Of a stretch of 64,000 bases of DNA, positions 44,119 to 52,323 are shown piece by piece; the first letter of the stretch is position 1; every line of letters starts with the position of its first letter. The DNA is from Claveliimonas bilis (GTDB lineage: Bacteria > Bacillota > Clostridia > Lachnospirales > Lachnospiraceae): contig NZ_AP024845.1 of the NCBI RefSeq assembly GCF_020892095.1, forward strand, positions 868,001-932,000. The letters run 5' to 3'. Position numbers and translations under genes: made by a program. The notes beneath the pieces were generated by a model. That model saw nothing but the letters and a program-made list of their open reading frames with translations. It did no database searches and was not told the DNA's origin.

Positions 44119-44976
44119 ATGTGGATTGCAGATAAATGGAAAGATTATGAAGTACTGGACTGCAGCAACGGAGAAAAGCTGGAACGCTGGGGCAAATACC
44201 TTCTGGTCCGCCCGGACCCTCAGGTCATCTGGAATACTCCCAGAAAACTCCCCGGATGGAAGTCAAGAAACGCCCATTATCACCGAAGCAAAAAAGGCGG
44301 CGGCGAATGGGAATTTTTCGATCTCCCGCAGCAATGGTCCATCCATTACCGGGATCTGACTTTTAACCTGAAGCCCTTTAATTTCAAGCACACAGGACTG
44401 TTTCCCGAACAGGCCGCTAACTGGGACTGGTTTTCCGAAAAAATTAAAAACGCCGGGCGGCCGGTTAAAGTTCTGAACCTTTTCGCCTACACAGGAGGCG
44501 CTACTCTTGCCGCCGCTGCCGCGGGAGCTTCCGTTACCCATGTGGACGCTTCCAAGGGAATGGTGACATGGGCCAAGGAAAACGCCGTTTCATCGGGACT
44601 GAAAGAGGCACCCATCCGCTGGCTTGTAGATGACTGCGTCAAATTCGTGGAACGGGAGATACGCCGGGGAAATCATTATGACGCCATTATCATGGACCCT
44701 CCGTCATACGGAAGAGGCCCCAAAGGGGAAATCTGGAAAATCGAAGAATCCATACATCCCTTTATTCATCTGTGTACAAAGATTTTGTCGGATGATCCCC
44801 TGTTCTTCCTTGTAAACTCTTATACAACTGGACTGGCGCCTGCCGTCCTTACTTATATGCTCAGTACAGAGCTGAAAAAATACCACGGACATGTAGAATC
44901 TCAGGAGATTGCCCTTCCGGTTACCAGTACAGGCCTTTATCTCCCCTGCGGAGCATCCGGAAGATGGGAAAAATAG
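44119..44976 (+). CDS. Class I SAM-dependent methyltransferase (RlmI/RlmK-like rRNA type)
   Basis: 285 residues. SAM-binding motif I is LNLFAYTGGATL (119-130), followed by acidic HVDASKGMV and the catalytic-region motif IV DPPSYGRG (193-200). The N-terminal 100 residues (WSIHYRDLTFNLKPFNFKHTGLFPEQ) match the beta-rich lead of COG1092-like 23S rRNA cytosine methyltransferases, though without a PUA domain. Substrate is not proven. It is divergent from selD; GAGAGGA precedes the ATG. A weak hairpin (AAGCA/TGCTT plus T-run, near 44986-45006) may terminate it. Confidence 0.85.
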   Translation: MWIADKWKDYEVLDCSNGEKLERWGKYLLVRPDPQVIWNTPRKLPGWKSRNAHYHRSKKGGGEWEFFDLPQQWSIHYRDLTFNLKPFNFKHTGLFPEQAANWDWFSEKIKNAGRPVKVLNLFAYTGGATLAAAAAGASVTHVDASKGMVTWAKENAVSSGLKEAPIRWLVDDCVKFVEREIRRGNHYDAIIMDPPSYGRGPKGEIWKIEESIHPFIHLCTKILSDDPLFFLVNSYTTGLAPAVLTYMLSTELKKYHGHVESQEIALPVTSTGLYLPCGASGRWEK

Positions 44977-45071
44977 TCCGGATAAGCACAATTTATGCTT
45001 TTTTTTGTACATTCTTTGCTATTATGCTTCTCCGTATTGTATTTCCCTCTTTTGTCTGGTAAATTGAACTT

Positions 45072-45668
45072 ATGATGAAAATTAAAATACTGAAAAACAA
45101 AGAAGAATTAAATAATCTTGCCCCACTGGAAATCACTCATCTCCTGTGGGGTACAAAATCCATCCCCCGCACTTACTTTTATATTGGTTTTATTCCAGAG
45201 GATGGATTTTATGTGCGTATGGTATGCGAAGAAAAGGACCCCTTACGCACCTACACGGAAGATTTTGACCCCGTTTACCGGGACAGTGCCATGGAAGCGT
45301 TTTTTCAGTTCATTCCGGAACAGGAAGTCTATCTTAATTTCGAAGTGAACGCCAACGGCGCCCTCCTTGCCGCTTACGGCCCATCCAGAGTGTACCGTTC
45401 CTATTTTTCCAAAGAGGACATGGCAATGTTCCAGTGCCGGACCGAAATCGAGGAAGACCGGTGGACTGCTTCTATCCGCATTCCCCTCTCCGTACTGGAG
45501 CACATTTACGGGGCACTTTCATTCAAAGCCGGAGATACCATCTCCTGCAACTTTTACAAAATTTCCGAGACAAAAGACGTGGAACATTATGCAGCGTATG
45601 CACCGATTCTTTCTTCCACTCCGTCTTTCCATCTGCCGGAATATTTTGCTTCTGCAATATTGGAATAA
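45072..45668 (+). CDS. CBM9-like carbohydrate-binding family protein (cytosolic)
   Basis: 198 residues, no signal peptide or membrane helix. RTYFYIGFIPEDGFYVRMVC, YRDSAMEAFFQFIPEQEVYLNFEVNANG, and a C-terminal SCNFYKISETKD fit the beta-sandwich of the family 9 carbohydrate-binding-module-like proteins, in which such a stand-alone domain is common in Clostridia. Ligand unknown. It is followed 24 bp later by nagB, which hints at amino-sugar or general carbohydrate context. The ribosome site is weak (no clear GGAG). Confidence 0.7.
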   Translation: MMKIKILKNKEELNNLAPLEITHLLWGTKSIPRTYFYIGFIPEDGFYVRMVCEEKDPLRTYTEDFDPVYRDSAMEAFFQFIPEQEVYLNFEVNANGALLAAYGPSRVYRSYFSKEDMAMFQCRTEIEEDRWTASIRIPLSVLEHIYGALSFKAGDTISCNFYKISETKDVEHYAAYAPILSSTPSFHLPEYFASAILE

Positions 45669-45692
45669 TTTGTATCAGGAGGATATATTTCT

Positions 45693-46421
45693 ATGAAAAT
45701 CTACAAAACAAAAAATTACGAAGAAATGAGCCGTAAAGCGGCGCACATCATCTCTGCACAGGTTACTTTAAAACCTGACAGCGTTCTCGGTCTTGCCACC
45801 GGCTCCACGCCGATCGGGACCTATGAAAATCTGGTGAAGTGGTATGAAGATGGAGATTTGGATTTTTCCGAAATCACAACAGTGAACCTAGACGAATACA
45901 AAGGGCTTCCACGGGACAATGACCAGAGCTACTATTACTTTATGCACCATCATCTTTTTGATCATGTCAACATTCCAGACGGCCGTACACATCTGCCGGA
46001 CGGTACAAAAGAGGACAGCGATCAGGAATGCAGACAGTATGAAGAGCTGATCCAGTCGCTTGGCGGAGTTGATCTGCAGCTTCTTGGTCTGGGACACAAT
46101 GGACACATCGGTTTCAACGAACCAGATGATATCTTCCCTGATGATACTCACTGTGTCAATCTGCAGGAACGCACGATCGAAGCAAACAAACGATTCTTCG
46201 CATCCGCCGACGAAGTTCCCCGTCAGGCTTACACTATGGGGATCGGTACCATTATGAGGGCAAAAAAAATCCTTATTGTGGTCAGCGGCGCCGACAAGGC
46301 GGATACTGTAAAGGAAGCATTTTTCGGACCGATCACTCCAAAGGTACCGGCATCCATCCTTCAGCTTCATCCGGATGTAACACTGGTAGCTGACGAAGCA
46401 GCATTATCTAAGATTGATTAA
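45693..46421 (+). CDS. nagB: Glucosamine-6-phosphate deaminase
   Basis: 242 residues: SVLGLATGSTPIGTYENLVK (phosphate loop), TTVNLDEYKGLPRDNDQSYYY (catalytic Asp), LGLGHNGHIGFNEPDD (catalytic His/Glu) and a final SILQLHPDVTLVADEAA. It converts glucosamine-6-phosphate to fructose-6-phosphate and ammonia. The C-terminal allosteric extension of the E. coli enzyme is shorter here, as in Gram-positive monomer forms. AGGAGG lies upstream. No nagA is adjacent. Confidence 0.96.
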   Translation: MKIYKTKNYEEMSRKAAHIISAQVTLKPDSVLGLATGSTPIGTYENLVKWYEDGDLDFSEITTVNLDEYKGLPRDNDQSYYYFMHHHLFDHVNIPDGRTHLPDGTKEDSDQECRQYEELIQSLGGVDLQLLGLGHNGHIGFNEPDDIFPDDTHCVNLQERTIEANKRFFASADEVPRQAYTMGIGTIMRAKKILIVVSGADKADTVKEAFFGPITPKVPASILQLHPDVTLVADEAALSKID

Positions 46422-46427
46422 AAAAAC

Positions 46428-46477
46428 AACGGGAGCCGCAGCAAAATGTAAGTTTGCTGCAGCTCCCGTTATTTTTT
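46428..46477 (+). terminator. Terminator of nagB
   Basis: AACGGGAGC...GCTCCCGTT with an inner GCAGCAAA/TTTGCTGC stem, followed by ATTTTTT. The opposite strand also ends the HAD gene at 46479. Confidence 0.9.
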
Positions 46478-46478
46478 A

Positions 46479-47132
46479 TCATTTCATATGTTCCAACAAG
46501 TCTATCACTTCATACAAATCCCTGCATATCCGATAGGCTGTCCTTTTCATAACCTCGTCCGGCTGTACCAGGTCCGGTATCATCACCGCATACATTCCAG
46601 CCCGGCTGGCAGAGTATATTCCATTAGGCGCATCCTCCAGGGCCATAGCATTTTCAGGCTCGGTTCCAAGCTTTTGACATGCAGTTTCATAGATTTCAGG
46701 ATCCGGTTTGGCGTTTTCAACCATATCTCCAAACACACAATTATCAAAATAATCGTATATCCCTTTTTCCTTCATTGCATTTACTGCATGTACTTGGCGG
46801 GATGAGGTAGCAACTCCCATCTTGTACCCATGCTGCTTTCCATACTCCAGAAGAGCCCTTACTCCCGGTTTCAGAGGAACACCCTCCTCCCTGGCTATTT
46901 CATAGTAAATTTCTCTTGTTCTTTCTGCAAAACGATCCATTGGAAAATCCATACCATAAACTCTTTTGAAATAGTCTGTCCGGCTTTTCAGATTCATTCC
47001 CAGCGTATTGTAAATATTCTCGCCAACCAGCCCGAATCCCAACTCATTGCCTGCTATATTCCAAGACCTTTGCACTACTCGCTCTGAATCAAACAAAAGG
47101 CCGTCCATGTCAAAAATCAATGCTTCTATCAT
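46479..47132 (-). CDS. HAD-superfamily phosphatase (beta-phosphoglucomutase-like subfamily)
   Basis: 217 residues: motif I FDMDGLLFDSE (D8, D10 nucleophile pair), motif II VATSSR, motif III lysine in NAKPDPEIY and motif IV ALEDAPNGI. A helical cap lies between motif I and II (subfamily IA, like phosphoglycolate phosphatases and beta-phosphoglucomutase). Substrate cannot be assigned. It converges on nagB with a shared terminator. Confidence 0.9.
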   Translation of the reverse strand: MIEALIFDMDGLLFDSERVVQRSWNIAGNELGFGLVGENIYNTLGMNLKSRTDYFKRVYGMDFPMDRFAERTREIYYEIAREEGVPLKPGVRALLEYGKQHGYKMGVATSSRQVHAVNAMKEKGIYDYFDNCVFGDMVENAKPDPEIYETACQKLGTEPENAMALEDAPNGIYSASRAGMYAVMIPDLVQPDEVMKRTAYRICRDLYEVIDLLEHMK

Positions 47133-47157
47133 TTACTAACGTCTCCAGGTGTCCTTT

Positions 47158-47321
47158 CTAAAACTCGATTCCCTGTCCCAGGGCATCTTTTAAATATGAA
47201 GTCACATCTTCCAGCTTCTTTACCATTTCCTGCTTTTCTTCCCATTCGTCGCCTGATAATTCTTTATTTACAAGAGCATTTTTTACATGTTTCAATTCTC
47301 TGATCAGTTCTTCTGTCATAA
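47158..47321 (-). pseudogene. Short ORF broken by a frame shift at an A8 run
   Basis: From the ATG at 47321, with GGGAGGG upstream, the frame reads MTEELIRELKHVKK and then hits an A8 run (47286-47279) and stops soon after. Shifted by one frame at that run, the protein-like reading continues as NALVNKELSGDEWEEKQEMVKK...LGQGIEF to a stop at 47158, about 53 residues in all, helical and charged. It is either a recent frame-shift, an assembly error in a homopolymer, or a slippage site. No family recognised. Confidence 0.5.
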
Positions 47322-47428
47322 CAATTTCCCTCCCTCTTTGTTCTGACCGCCAAGTCCGGTGGCAGCCAGGCTGTTTCTATACATTTATTTTAATCCACAA
47401 TGTCTGCCTTGTCCAGTTTTGAAAAGTA

Positions 47429-47466
47429 AATGCGGCCATTCCTTTTTTGATCAGAATGACCGCATT
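47429..47466 (-). terminator. Terminator of the gene at 47502
   Basis: AATGCGGCCATTC / GAATGACCGCATT, 12 of 13 pairs, 36 bp after the gene end. The surrounding 47322-47501 holds nothing else. Confidence 0.7.
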
Positions 47467-47501
47467 CATCGTCCGGATCTGGATATTCCTTTTTCCATGA
47501 A

Positions 47502-47846
47502 TTACATATTCTCCTTCATTTTATACTTTTTCTTCGTCACTTCCACTTCTTTCGTATAGTCCGTACGTCCGGTGCTGTATTGCATTTCTCTGAAACCGTG
47601 GTCTACTCCCGGCTGATTTACAAGGCTCATTTCTTTTCTTAACTTTTCCTTGGGAATGTCTCCTGCATCATCCACAGCTTTCCAGAAATGAGTCAACGCA
47701 AATGCTGTACGGCTTCCAAAACGAAGTTTACCAGCGTCTTCTCCGGTTCCTCTGGTTCTGACACCAATCCAATACTCTGCAAACATCCAGCAAACAACAA
47801 CCAGAACAACAGCAAACAATAAAATAGATAATACTTCTGCCGTCAT
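47502..47846 (-). CDS. Small membrane-anchored protein of unknown function
   Basis: 114 residues. Residues 5-27 (VLSILLFAVVLVVVCWMFAEYW) form one membrane helix; the remainder is soluble and charged (GVRTRGTGEDAGKLRFGSRT, KEKLRKEMSLVNQPGVDHGF, and a lysine-rich end EVEVTKKKYKMKENM). A good ribosome site (AAAGGAG) precedes the ATG. I do not recognise a family; composition and codon use look like a real gene. Confidence 0.65.
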   Translation of the reverse strand: MTAEVLSILLFAVVLVVVCWMFAEYWIGVRTRGTGEDAGKLRFGSRTAFALTHFWKAVDDAGDIPKEKLRKEMSLVNQPGVDHGFREMQYSTGRTDYTKEVEVTKKKYKMKENM

Positions 47847-47996
47847 AACACAGCACTCCTTTCTTCTTTATTATATGAATAATTGTAGTTCTGTTTTTAG
47901 TATTAGTCAATAATTTATCTGTATTTTCTTTCAATTTTAAATAAATTTCTGATATAATTTAATATAAATGATACAAGGGACAAAGGGGGAAGCAAC

Positions 47997-48695
47997 ATGA
48001 GTGACATCTCTTTACTAAAAAAGGAATTATTTACTCTTCTGAGAGAAAAAGGGGCAAAACTGACAGGAGTCGCCGATTTATCCGGAGTCGTTGATGGAAA
48101 TATGAAAACGGGCGTTTCTGTAGCTGTTCCCGTACCAAGACACATTGTTCAGGATCTGAAAACAGCTCCTACAAAAGAATATTATAACGCCTACCATTCT
48201 CTGAACGCCAGATTGGATGAAATCGTCTCATGCGGAGCCGAATTTTTGACAAAAAATGGCTTTAACGCATATGCCAATACAACGAAGACAGTAAAACAAA
48301 ATGACGAATGGCGGACACCGCTCCCCCACAAAACCGTAGCAACAAGAGCAGGACTTGGCTGGATCGGAAAAAGCTGCCTGCTTGTCACAAAAGAATATGG
48401 AAGTGCTATCCGGCTGTCCAGCCTCGTTACGGACGCTCCTCTTCCTTTTGATCTTCCAGTCACCAAGAGTCAATGCGGCACCTGCGACATCTGTGTGAAA
48501 AGCTGTCCGGCAAGGGCTCTGACCGGGCATTTATGGAACCCCGAAACAAAACGGGAAGAGCTCTTCCACCGGGAAATCTGTTACAGCACACAACTTCAGC
48601 GTATGAAAGAATCCACTGGCATTGAAGCTGATCTGTGCGGCCTTTGTTTTGCTGTGTGTCCTTATACACAGAAATGGTTGAATGCGCCTGAATAA
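47997..48695 (+). CDS. QueG-like double 4Fe-4S cluster protein
   Basis: 232 residues. A central TRAGLGWIGKSCLLVTKEYG segment, as in epoxyqueuosine reductase QueG, precedes two clusters: C160, C163, C166, C170 (CGTCDICVKSCPARAL) and C214, C217, C221 with C195 as likely fourth ligand. It lacks the C-terminal HEAT part and much of the cobalamin-binding N-terminal domain of QueG, so it is a shorter relative of unknown reaction, probably redox. It lies alone with an acidic upstream region and GGGGGAAGC ribosome site. Confidence 0.8.
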   Translation: MSDISLLKKELFTLLREKGAKLTGVADLSGVVDGNMKTGVSVAVPVPRHIVQDLKTAPTKEYYNAYHSLNARLDEIVSCGAEFLTKNGFNAYANTTKTVKQNDEWRTPLPHKTVATRAGLGWIGKSCLLVTKEYGSAIRLSSLVTDAPLPFDLPVTKSQCGTCDICVKSCPARALTGHLWNPETKREELFHREICYSTQLQRMKESTGIEADLCGLCFAVCPYTQKWLNAPE

Positions 48696-48785
48696 AAAAG
48701 AGAGACGGAGACGCGAAAAACGGACCATTTCGGACAGAACGTTAAAGCTGTTCAACCGTATCAGTGGAATGCAAGTAATAATGTA

Positions 48786-48814
48786 TTGCTATTGTACGGA
48801 CATTTGTGTATGAT
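48786..48814 (+). promoter_or_regulatory. Promoter of the toxin-antitoxin pair
   Basis: TTGCTA (48786-48791), 17-bp spacer, TATGAT (48809-48814), 38 bp before the antitoxin start. No clear palindrome for autoregulation was found. Confidence 0.6.
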
Positions 48815-48852
48815 AAAGAAAAAGATATGCACGAGAAAGGAGCGTTGTTATT

Positions 48853-49158
48853 ATGGCAAAGTCAGCAAATTTATATGCGAGAATAGAGCCTGAAATCAAA
48901 GAGCAGGCTGAAAAAATCCTCTCCACACTGGGTATTCCTGCTTCTAATGCTATCAATATGTTTTATAAACAGATTATCTTACATCGAGGACTTCCCTTTG
49001 AAGTAAAAATCCCAGACAGAACGCCCACAGATATAAGTATGCTGGGAACAGAAGAACTGCACGTAGAGCTGGAGAAAGGATATGCGGATATGAAAGCAGG
49101 TCGAACCAAAGATGCAAAGACGGTTTTTGCTGATATTCGCAAAGATTATGGCTTATGA
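48853..49158 (+). CDS. RelB/DinJ-family antitoxin
   Basis: 101 residues. The N-terminal ribbon-helix-helix (ANLYARIEPEIKEQAEKILS, LGIPASNAINMFYKQIILHRG) is the classic DinJ/RelB DNA-binding part. The C-terminal half (ELHVELEKGYADMKAGRTKD) would wrap the toxin. It overlaps the toxin gene by 4 bp (ATGA), the usual type II arrangement. AAAGGAG lies upstream. Confidence 0.92.
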   Translation: MAKSANLYARIEPEIKEQAEKILSTLGIPASNAINMFYKQIILHRGLPFEVKIPDRTPTDISMLGTEELHVELEKGYADMKAGRTKDAKTVFADIRKDYGL

Positions 49159-49484
49159 TTTTTAACGTAGTCACGTCAATGCAGGCTGAGGAAGATTTGC
49201 GAGGGATATTTGAGTATATCGCTTTTGAACTTTTGTCACCAGAAAATGCAGGAAAGCAACTGGAACGTTTGGAAAAACAGATATTAAGTTTAGATGAAAT
49301 GCCGGAACGCTTTCCGAGATATGGGAAAGAACCGTGGTATAGCCGAGGTTTACGTTTTGTTGCGATAGATAACTATATCGTGTTTTATCTTCCAGATGCG
49401 GAAGAACAGGTGGTAACAATTCTTCGTGTTATGTACAGCGGACGCAACATTGAAGAACAGTTAAGCGTCCATACAAAGCAATAA
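49155..49484 (+). CDS. RelE/ParE-family toxin
   Basis: 109 residues: QAEEDLRGIFEYIAFELLSP, AGKQLERLEKQILSLDEMPERFPRYG and VDN-type IDNYIVFYLPDAEEQVVTILRVMYSGRNIE fit the ParE/RelE fold. The ending VMYSGRNIEEQL is the common pattern of the ParE-like branch, so target (gyrase or ribosome-bound mRNA) is undecided. Followed by a terminator. Confidence 0.9.
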   Translation: MIFNVVTSMQAEEDLRGIFEYIAFELLSPENAGKQLERLEKQILSLDEMPERFPRYGKEPWYSRGLRFVAIDNYIVFYLPDAEEQVVTILRVMYSGRNIEEQLSVHTKQ

Positions 49485-49503
49485 ACAATTTCATATCCCA
49501 CAC

Positions 49504-49539
49504 AAAGCGGTTACTCCTTTGGAGATCAACCGCTTTTTC
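49504..49539 (+). terminator. Terminator of the toxin-antitoxin operon
   Basis: AAAGCGGTT / AACCGCTTT with a following T-run. Confidence 0.9.
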
Positions 49540-49609
49540 TATACTTATATTTAAGATAGGAGTGATTGATTGAGAAATATTTATGCAAAAATAAAAACCC
49601 GATAAAAAA

Positions 49610-49720
49610 TTGGTTAAAAATTGGTTAAATGAACGGTAAATGAAAAAAGGGTAAATGAAAAAACGGTAAATGAAAAAAGGTAAATGAAAAAAGGTAAATG
49701 AAAAAATGGTTAAACGAAAT
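49610..49720. repeat. Degenerate 14-15-bp tandem repeats upstream of hsp20
   Basis: About eight units of the type GGTAAATGAAAAA (also GGTTAAAA and GGTTAAACGAAA), AT-rich and phased at 14-15 bp. They lie between the toxin-antitoxin terminator and the hsp20 promoter. No CRISPR-like spacers. Possible regulatory or curved DNA; also possible polymerase slippage. Confidence 0.8.
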
Positions 49721-49729
49721 TAAAAAAAA

Positions 49730-49772
49730 TTAGCACTCACCTATTGACACTGCTAATAATAAGTGTTATATT
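49730..49772 (+). promoter_or_regulatory. hsp20 promoter overlapped by a degenerate CIRCE element
   Basis: TTAGCACTC-N9-CACTGCTAA (49730-49756) equals the HrcA operator TTAGCACTC-N9-GAGTGCTAA except for two bases in the right arm. Overlapping it are TTGACA (49744-49749), 17-bp spacer, TATATT (49767-49772). A lone right half-site CAGTGCTAA recurs in the leader near 49857. Promoter seen; HrcA control inferred. Confidence 0.75.
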
Positions 49773-49905
49773 ACATACAGAACAAAGGAGAGGGATACAA
49801 AAAGAAAGATTCATCTTTCCTGCGTTCCTGAAACTCGACACCTCGGATTTCTCCGACAGTGCTAAAAACAATTTAATATATATCTTTTGAAAGGAGATAT
49901 GACTT

Positions 49906-50367
49906 ATGATGATGCCTAGTATTTTTGGAGAAAACTTATTTGATGACTGGATGGACTTCCCATTCAATGATGATTTTGACAAATATTTCTTTGGAAAGAA
50001 AAATCCGTTATACGGAAAACATGCAAAAAATATGATGAAAACCGATGTAAAAGAAACGGACAGCAGCTATGAAGTAGACATTGATCTCCCAGGTTTTAAG
50101 AAAGATGAGATCAATGCAAAGCTTGAAAACGGATATCTCACCATTTCTGCTGCCAAGGGCCTTGATAAAGACGAGAAAGATAAAAAAGGCAAATACATCC
50201 GCAAGGAACGTTATGCCGGTGCTATGAGCCGAAGCTTCTATGTAGGCGATGCCGTTACACAGGAAGATATCAAGGCAAAATATGAAGATGGAATCCTGAA
50301 ACTTGCTATTCCGAAAAAGGATGCTAAAGCAGTAGAAAATAAGAGCTATATTGCAATTGAAGGATAA
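49906..50367 (+). CDS. Hsp20 small heat-shock protein
   Basis: 153 residues. The alpha-crystallin domain spans about 45-140 (TDVKETDSSYEVDIDLPGFK, KDEINAKLENGYLTISAAKG, SFYVGDAVTQEDIKAKYEDG, ILKLAIPKK). The N-terminal arm is short and acidic with FGENLFDDW, and a final SYIAIEG takes the place of the I-x-I/V tail motif. It holds unfolding proteins in solution. AAGGAG lies 9 bp before the first ATG. The leader is about 125 nt and begins with a second purine-rich GGAGAGGG stretch. Confidence 0.95.
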   Translation: MMMPSIFGENLFDDWMDFPFNDDFDKYFFGKKNPLYGKHAKNMMKTDVKETDSSYEVDIDLPGFKKDEINAKLENGYLTISAAKGLDKDEKDKKGKYIRKERYAGAMSRSFYVGDAVTQEDIKAKYEDGILKLAIPKKDAKAVENKSYIAIEG

Positions 50368-50387
50368 ACTTTCTCCCCCTCGCTTTC

Positions 50388-50421
50388 GGGCGGCCCCTTA
50401 TCGGGACCGCCCTTCTTTTTT
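50388..50421 (+). terminator. Terminator of hsp20
   Basis: GGGCGG-CCC / GGGA-CCGCCC stem then TTCTTTTTT. Confidence 0.9.
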
Positions 50422-50458
50422 GGTTGATATACTTATAAAACAGTGCCTTTTAAAAACT

Positions 50459-51424
50459 TTAGTTTACGATATTTTTAGGCGTGCCTTTTAAAAATTCTTG
50501 CAGATTCGATACTGCAATATCCATCAATCTTTTTCTGGATTCCTTTGGCGCCCAGGAAATGTGCGGTGTGATCAGACAATTTTTCGCTGTCAGCAACGGA
50601 TTATCGCTTTTAATGGGTTCTGTAGATACCACATCAAGACCTGCTGCTGCCACCTTTCCGCTGTTCAGCGCATTTGCAAGGTCCTGCTCATTGATCAGCT
50701 GACCGCGGGAATTATTGAGAATAATAACTCCATCCTTCATTTTTGCGATGGTTGATCTGTTGATCATTTTCTCTGTTTCCGGGAAAAGCGGACAGTGCAG
50801 CGCTATGACATCTGATTTTGAAAGTACCTCATCTAAATCTGTATAATTGCATGTATCTGATTCCAGTGCCGGATTTCTGTAGGAATCATAAGCGAGGATC
50901 TTCATTCCAAGAGCCTGAGCGATTCTTCCTGTAGCTTGTCCGATCCTTCCATAACCGATGATTCCCATTGTCTTTCCATCCAGCTCAATAAGCGGATAAT
51001 CCCAGAAGCACCAGTCCGGATTGGCGACCCATTTTCCCTCATGAACCACCTTGCTGTGATAACCAATATGATGACAGATTTCCAGAAGGAGCGCAATCGC
51101 GAACTGTCCTACTGCCGCTGTTCCGTAAGTCGGTATATTAGCTACCGGAATATTTCTTTTCCTTGCTGCAGTGATATCCACTACATTATATCCTGTAGCA
51201 AGCACTCCTACAAATTTCAAATTTTTACATTCTTCAAACACTTTTTCAGGAAGTGGAGTCTTATTGGTATATACAACTTCTGCATCTCCGATCCTTTGGA
51301 TCACTTCTTCTGTATCTGTAAGAGACGTCCTGTCATATACGGTACATTCTCCCAGTGACTCCAGTCCTTTCCAGTCCAGGTCTCCCGGATTCAGAGTGTA
51401 ACCGTCAAGTACAACTATCTTCAT
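50459..51424 (-). CDS. D-2-hydroxyacid dehydrogenase (glycerate dehydrogenase-like)
   Basis: 321 residues. NAD-binding GYGRIGQATG (157-166); catalytic Arg in LNNSRGQLINEQDL, Glu in VVSTEPIKSDNPLL, and His in CLITPHISWAPKESR. Substrate-binding LATGYNVVDITAARKR and NIPTYGTAAVGQF are like those of HprA/glycerate dehydrogenases. It reduces a 2-oxoacid or oxidises a 2-hydroxyacid with NAD(P). Last gene of the transketolase operon. Confidence 0.92.
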   Translation of the reverse strand: MKIVVLDGYTLNPGDLDWKGLESLGECTVYDRTSLTDTEEVIQRIGDAEVVYTNKTPLPEKVFEECKNLKFVGVLATGYNVVDITAARKRNIPVANIPTYGTAAVGQFAIALLLEICHHIGYHSKVVHEGKWVANPDWCFWDYPLIELDGKTMGIIGYGRIGQATGRIAQALGMKILAYDSYRNPALESDTCNYTDLDEVLSKSDVIALHCPLFPETEKMINRSTIAKMKDGVIILNNSRGQLINEQDLANALNSGKVAAAGLDVVSTEPIKSDNPLLTAKNCLITPHISWAPKESRKRLMDIAVSNLQEFLKGTPKNIVN

Positions 51425-51438
51425 TTACTGTATTCCTC

Positions 51439-52302
51439 CTATATCTGCGGATTTTCGGGATGCAGCATAGTAGCAATGACTTTGTGGAGCACTTCGTCCT
51501 TCCAGATTTCTTTCCAGTTTTCTCTCATAACAAGTCTGTTTCCAAGGCCGATTGCCACTTTACATGCATCTGACACCGGAGGATTTCCCGGTATATATCC
51601 TAAAAAGTTTGCTGACAGATTGTAGATATGTCCGGTCAGGAAGGAAACCGCCGCTTCCTTGGGGATTCCTCTTTTTACTGCTTCTTCCACTGTCTCCGCC
51701 ATGGCATAGAGGCAGGTTGCCCCCAGAAGTTCCACAAGAGTCGGCTCCAGAAATGCAATCTGCTCGGATGTCATAACATAGGCGTGTTCCACCGGTGCAT
51801 ACATTTGTTTTGCCACTTCCACGCATTGTGCAAATCGACCGTCATCTCCCTGTATCTTGGACATCACAATATCCTGTTTTCCACCGCATCCTCCGAACCG
51901 GTCCTGACGTGCCTCGTAGGTATCCTGATCCAGGAAATAGGAAGGATGGCATGGATGGGCAACGCCAAATGTACAGTCATCCCTGAGAGTCAATTCTTTT
52001 GCTACAGCTGCTGCCGGATCCAGTATAATAAATCCCGTACCGGGACGAAGCTGCGGGACATAGACTGCGGATAACTTTCCGATCAGCGTATCCGGAACAG
52101 CAAATACAACAACATCTGCCTTCTCCAAAGCTTCCTCAACCGGTGTCGGTTCAAAACCTCTGTCTTTAATGCTCTGTATTCCGGCCTCTGATGCCTCTAC
52201 CATTAACAATTCAAATTCATCAGGCTTTTTTGCAAGATTGTTGCTTGTTCTTGTTCCCATTTTTCCGCCTGCTCCAATTACACTTACGACTATTTTTCCC
52301 AT
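51439..52302 (-). CDS. 6-phosphogluconate dehydrogenase-like NAD-binding oxidoreductase (ApnO-like)
   Basis: 287 residues. N-terminal Rossmann fold VSVIGAGGKMGTRTSNNLAK, VVVFAVPDTLIGKLS; a helical C-terminal domain with KQMYAPVEHAYVMTSEQIAF and GHIYNLSANFLGYIPGNPPVSD. It resembles the phosphogluconate-dehydrogenase-C-terminal family that includes D-apionate oxidoisomerase ApnO, but substrate-specific residues cannot be judged by eye. The conserved AHPCHPSYFL region may bind metal or substrate. It lies 14 bp before the hydroxyacid dehydrogenase and 21 bp after the transketolase C-half. Confidence 0.8.
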   Translation of the reverse strand: MGKIVVSVIGAGGKMGTRTSNNLAKKPDEFELLMVEASEAGIQSIKDRGFEPTPVEEALEKADVVVFAVPDTLIGKLSAVYVPQLRPGTGFIILDPAAAVAKELTLRDDCTFGVAHPCHPSYFLDQDTYEARQDRFGGCGGKQDIVMSKIQGDDGRFAQCVEVAKQMYAPVEHAYVMTSEQIAFLEPTLVELLGATCLYAMAETVEEAVKRGIPKEAAVSFLTGHIYNLSANFLGYIPGNPPVSDACKVAIGLGNRLVMRENWKEIWKDEVLHKVIATMLHPENPQI

Positions 52303-52323
52303 CGTATATAACCTCTTTTCTGT

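Noticed and set aside
49610-49720. Repeats considered as a CRISPR array
   Set aside because: Units are 14-15 bp, directly abutting with no spacers, and no cas genes are nearby.
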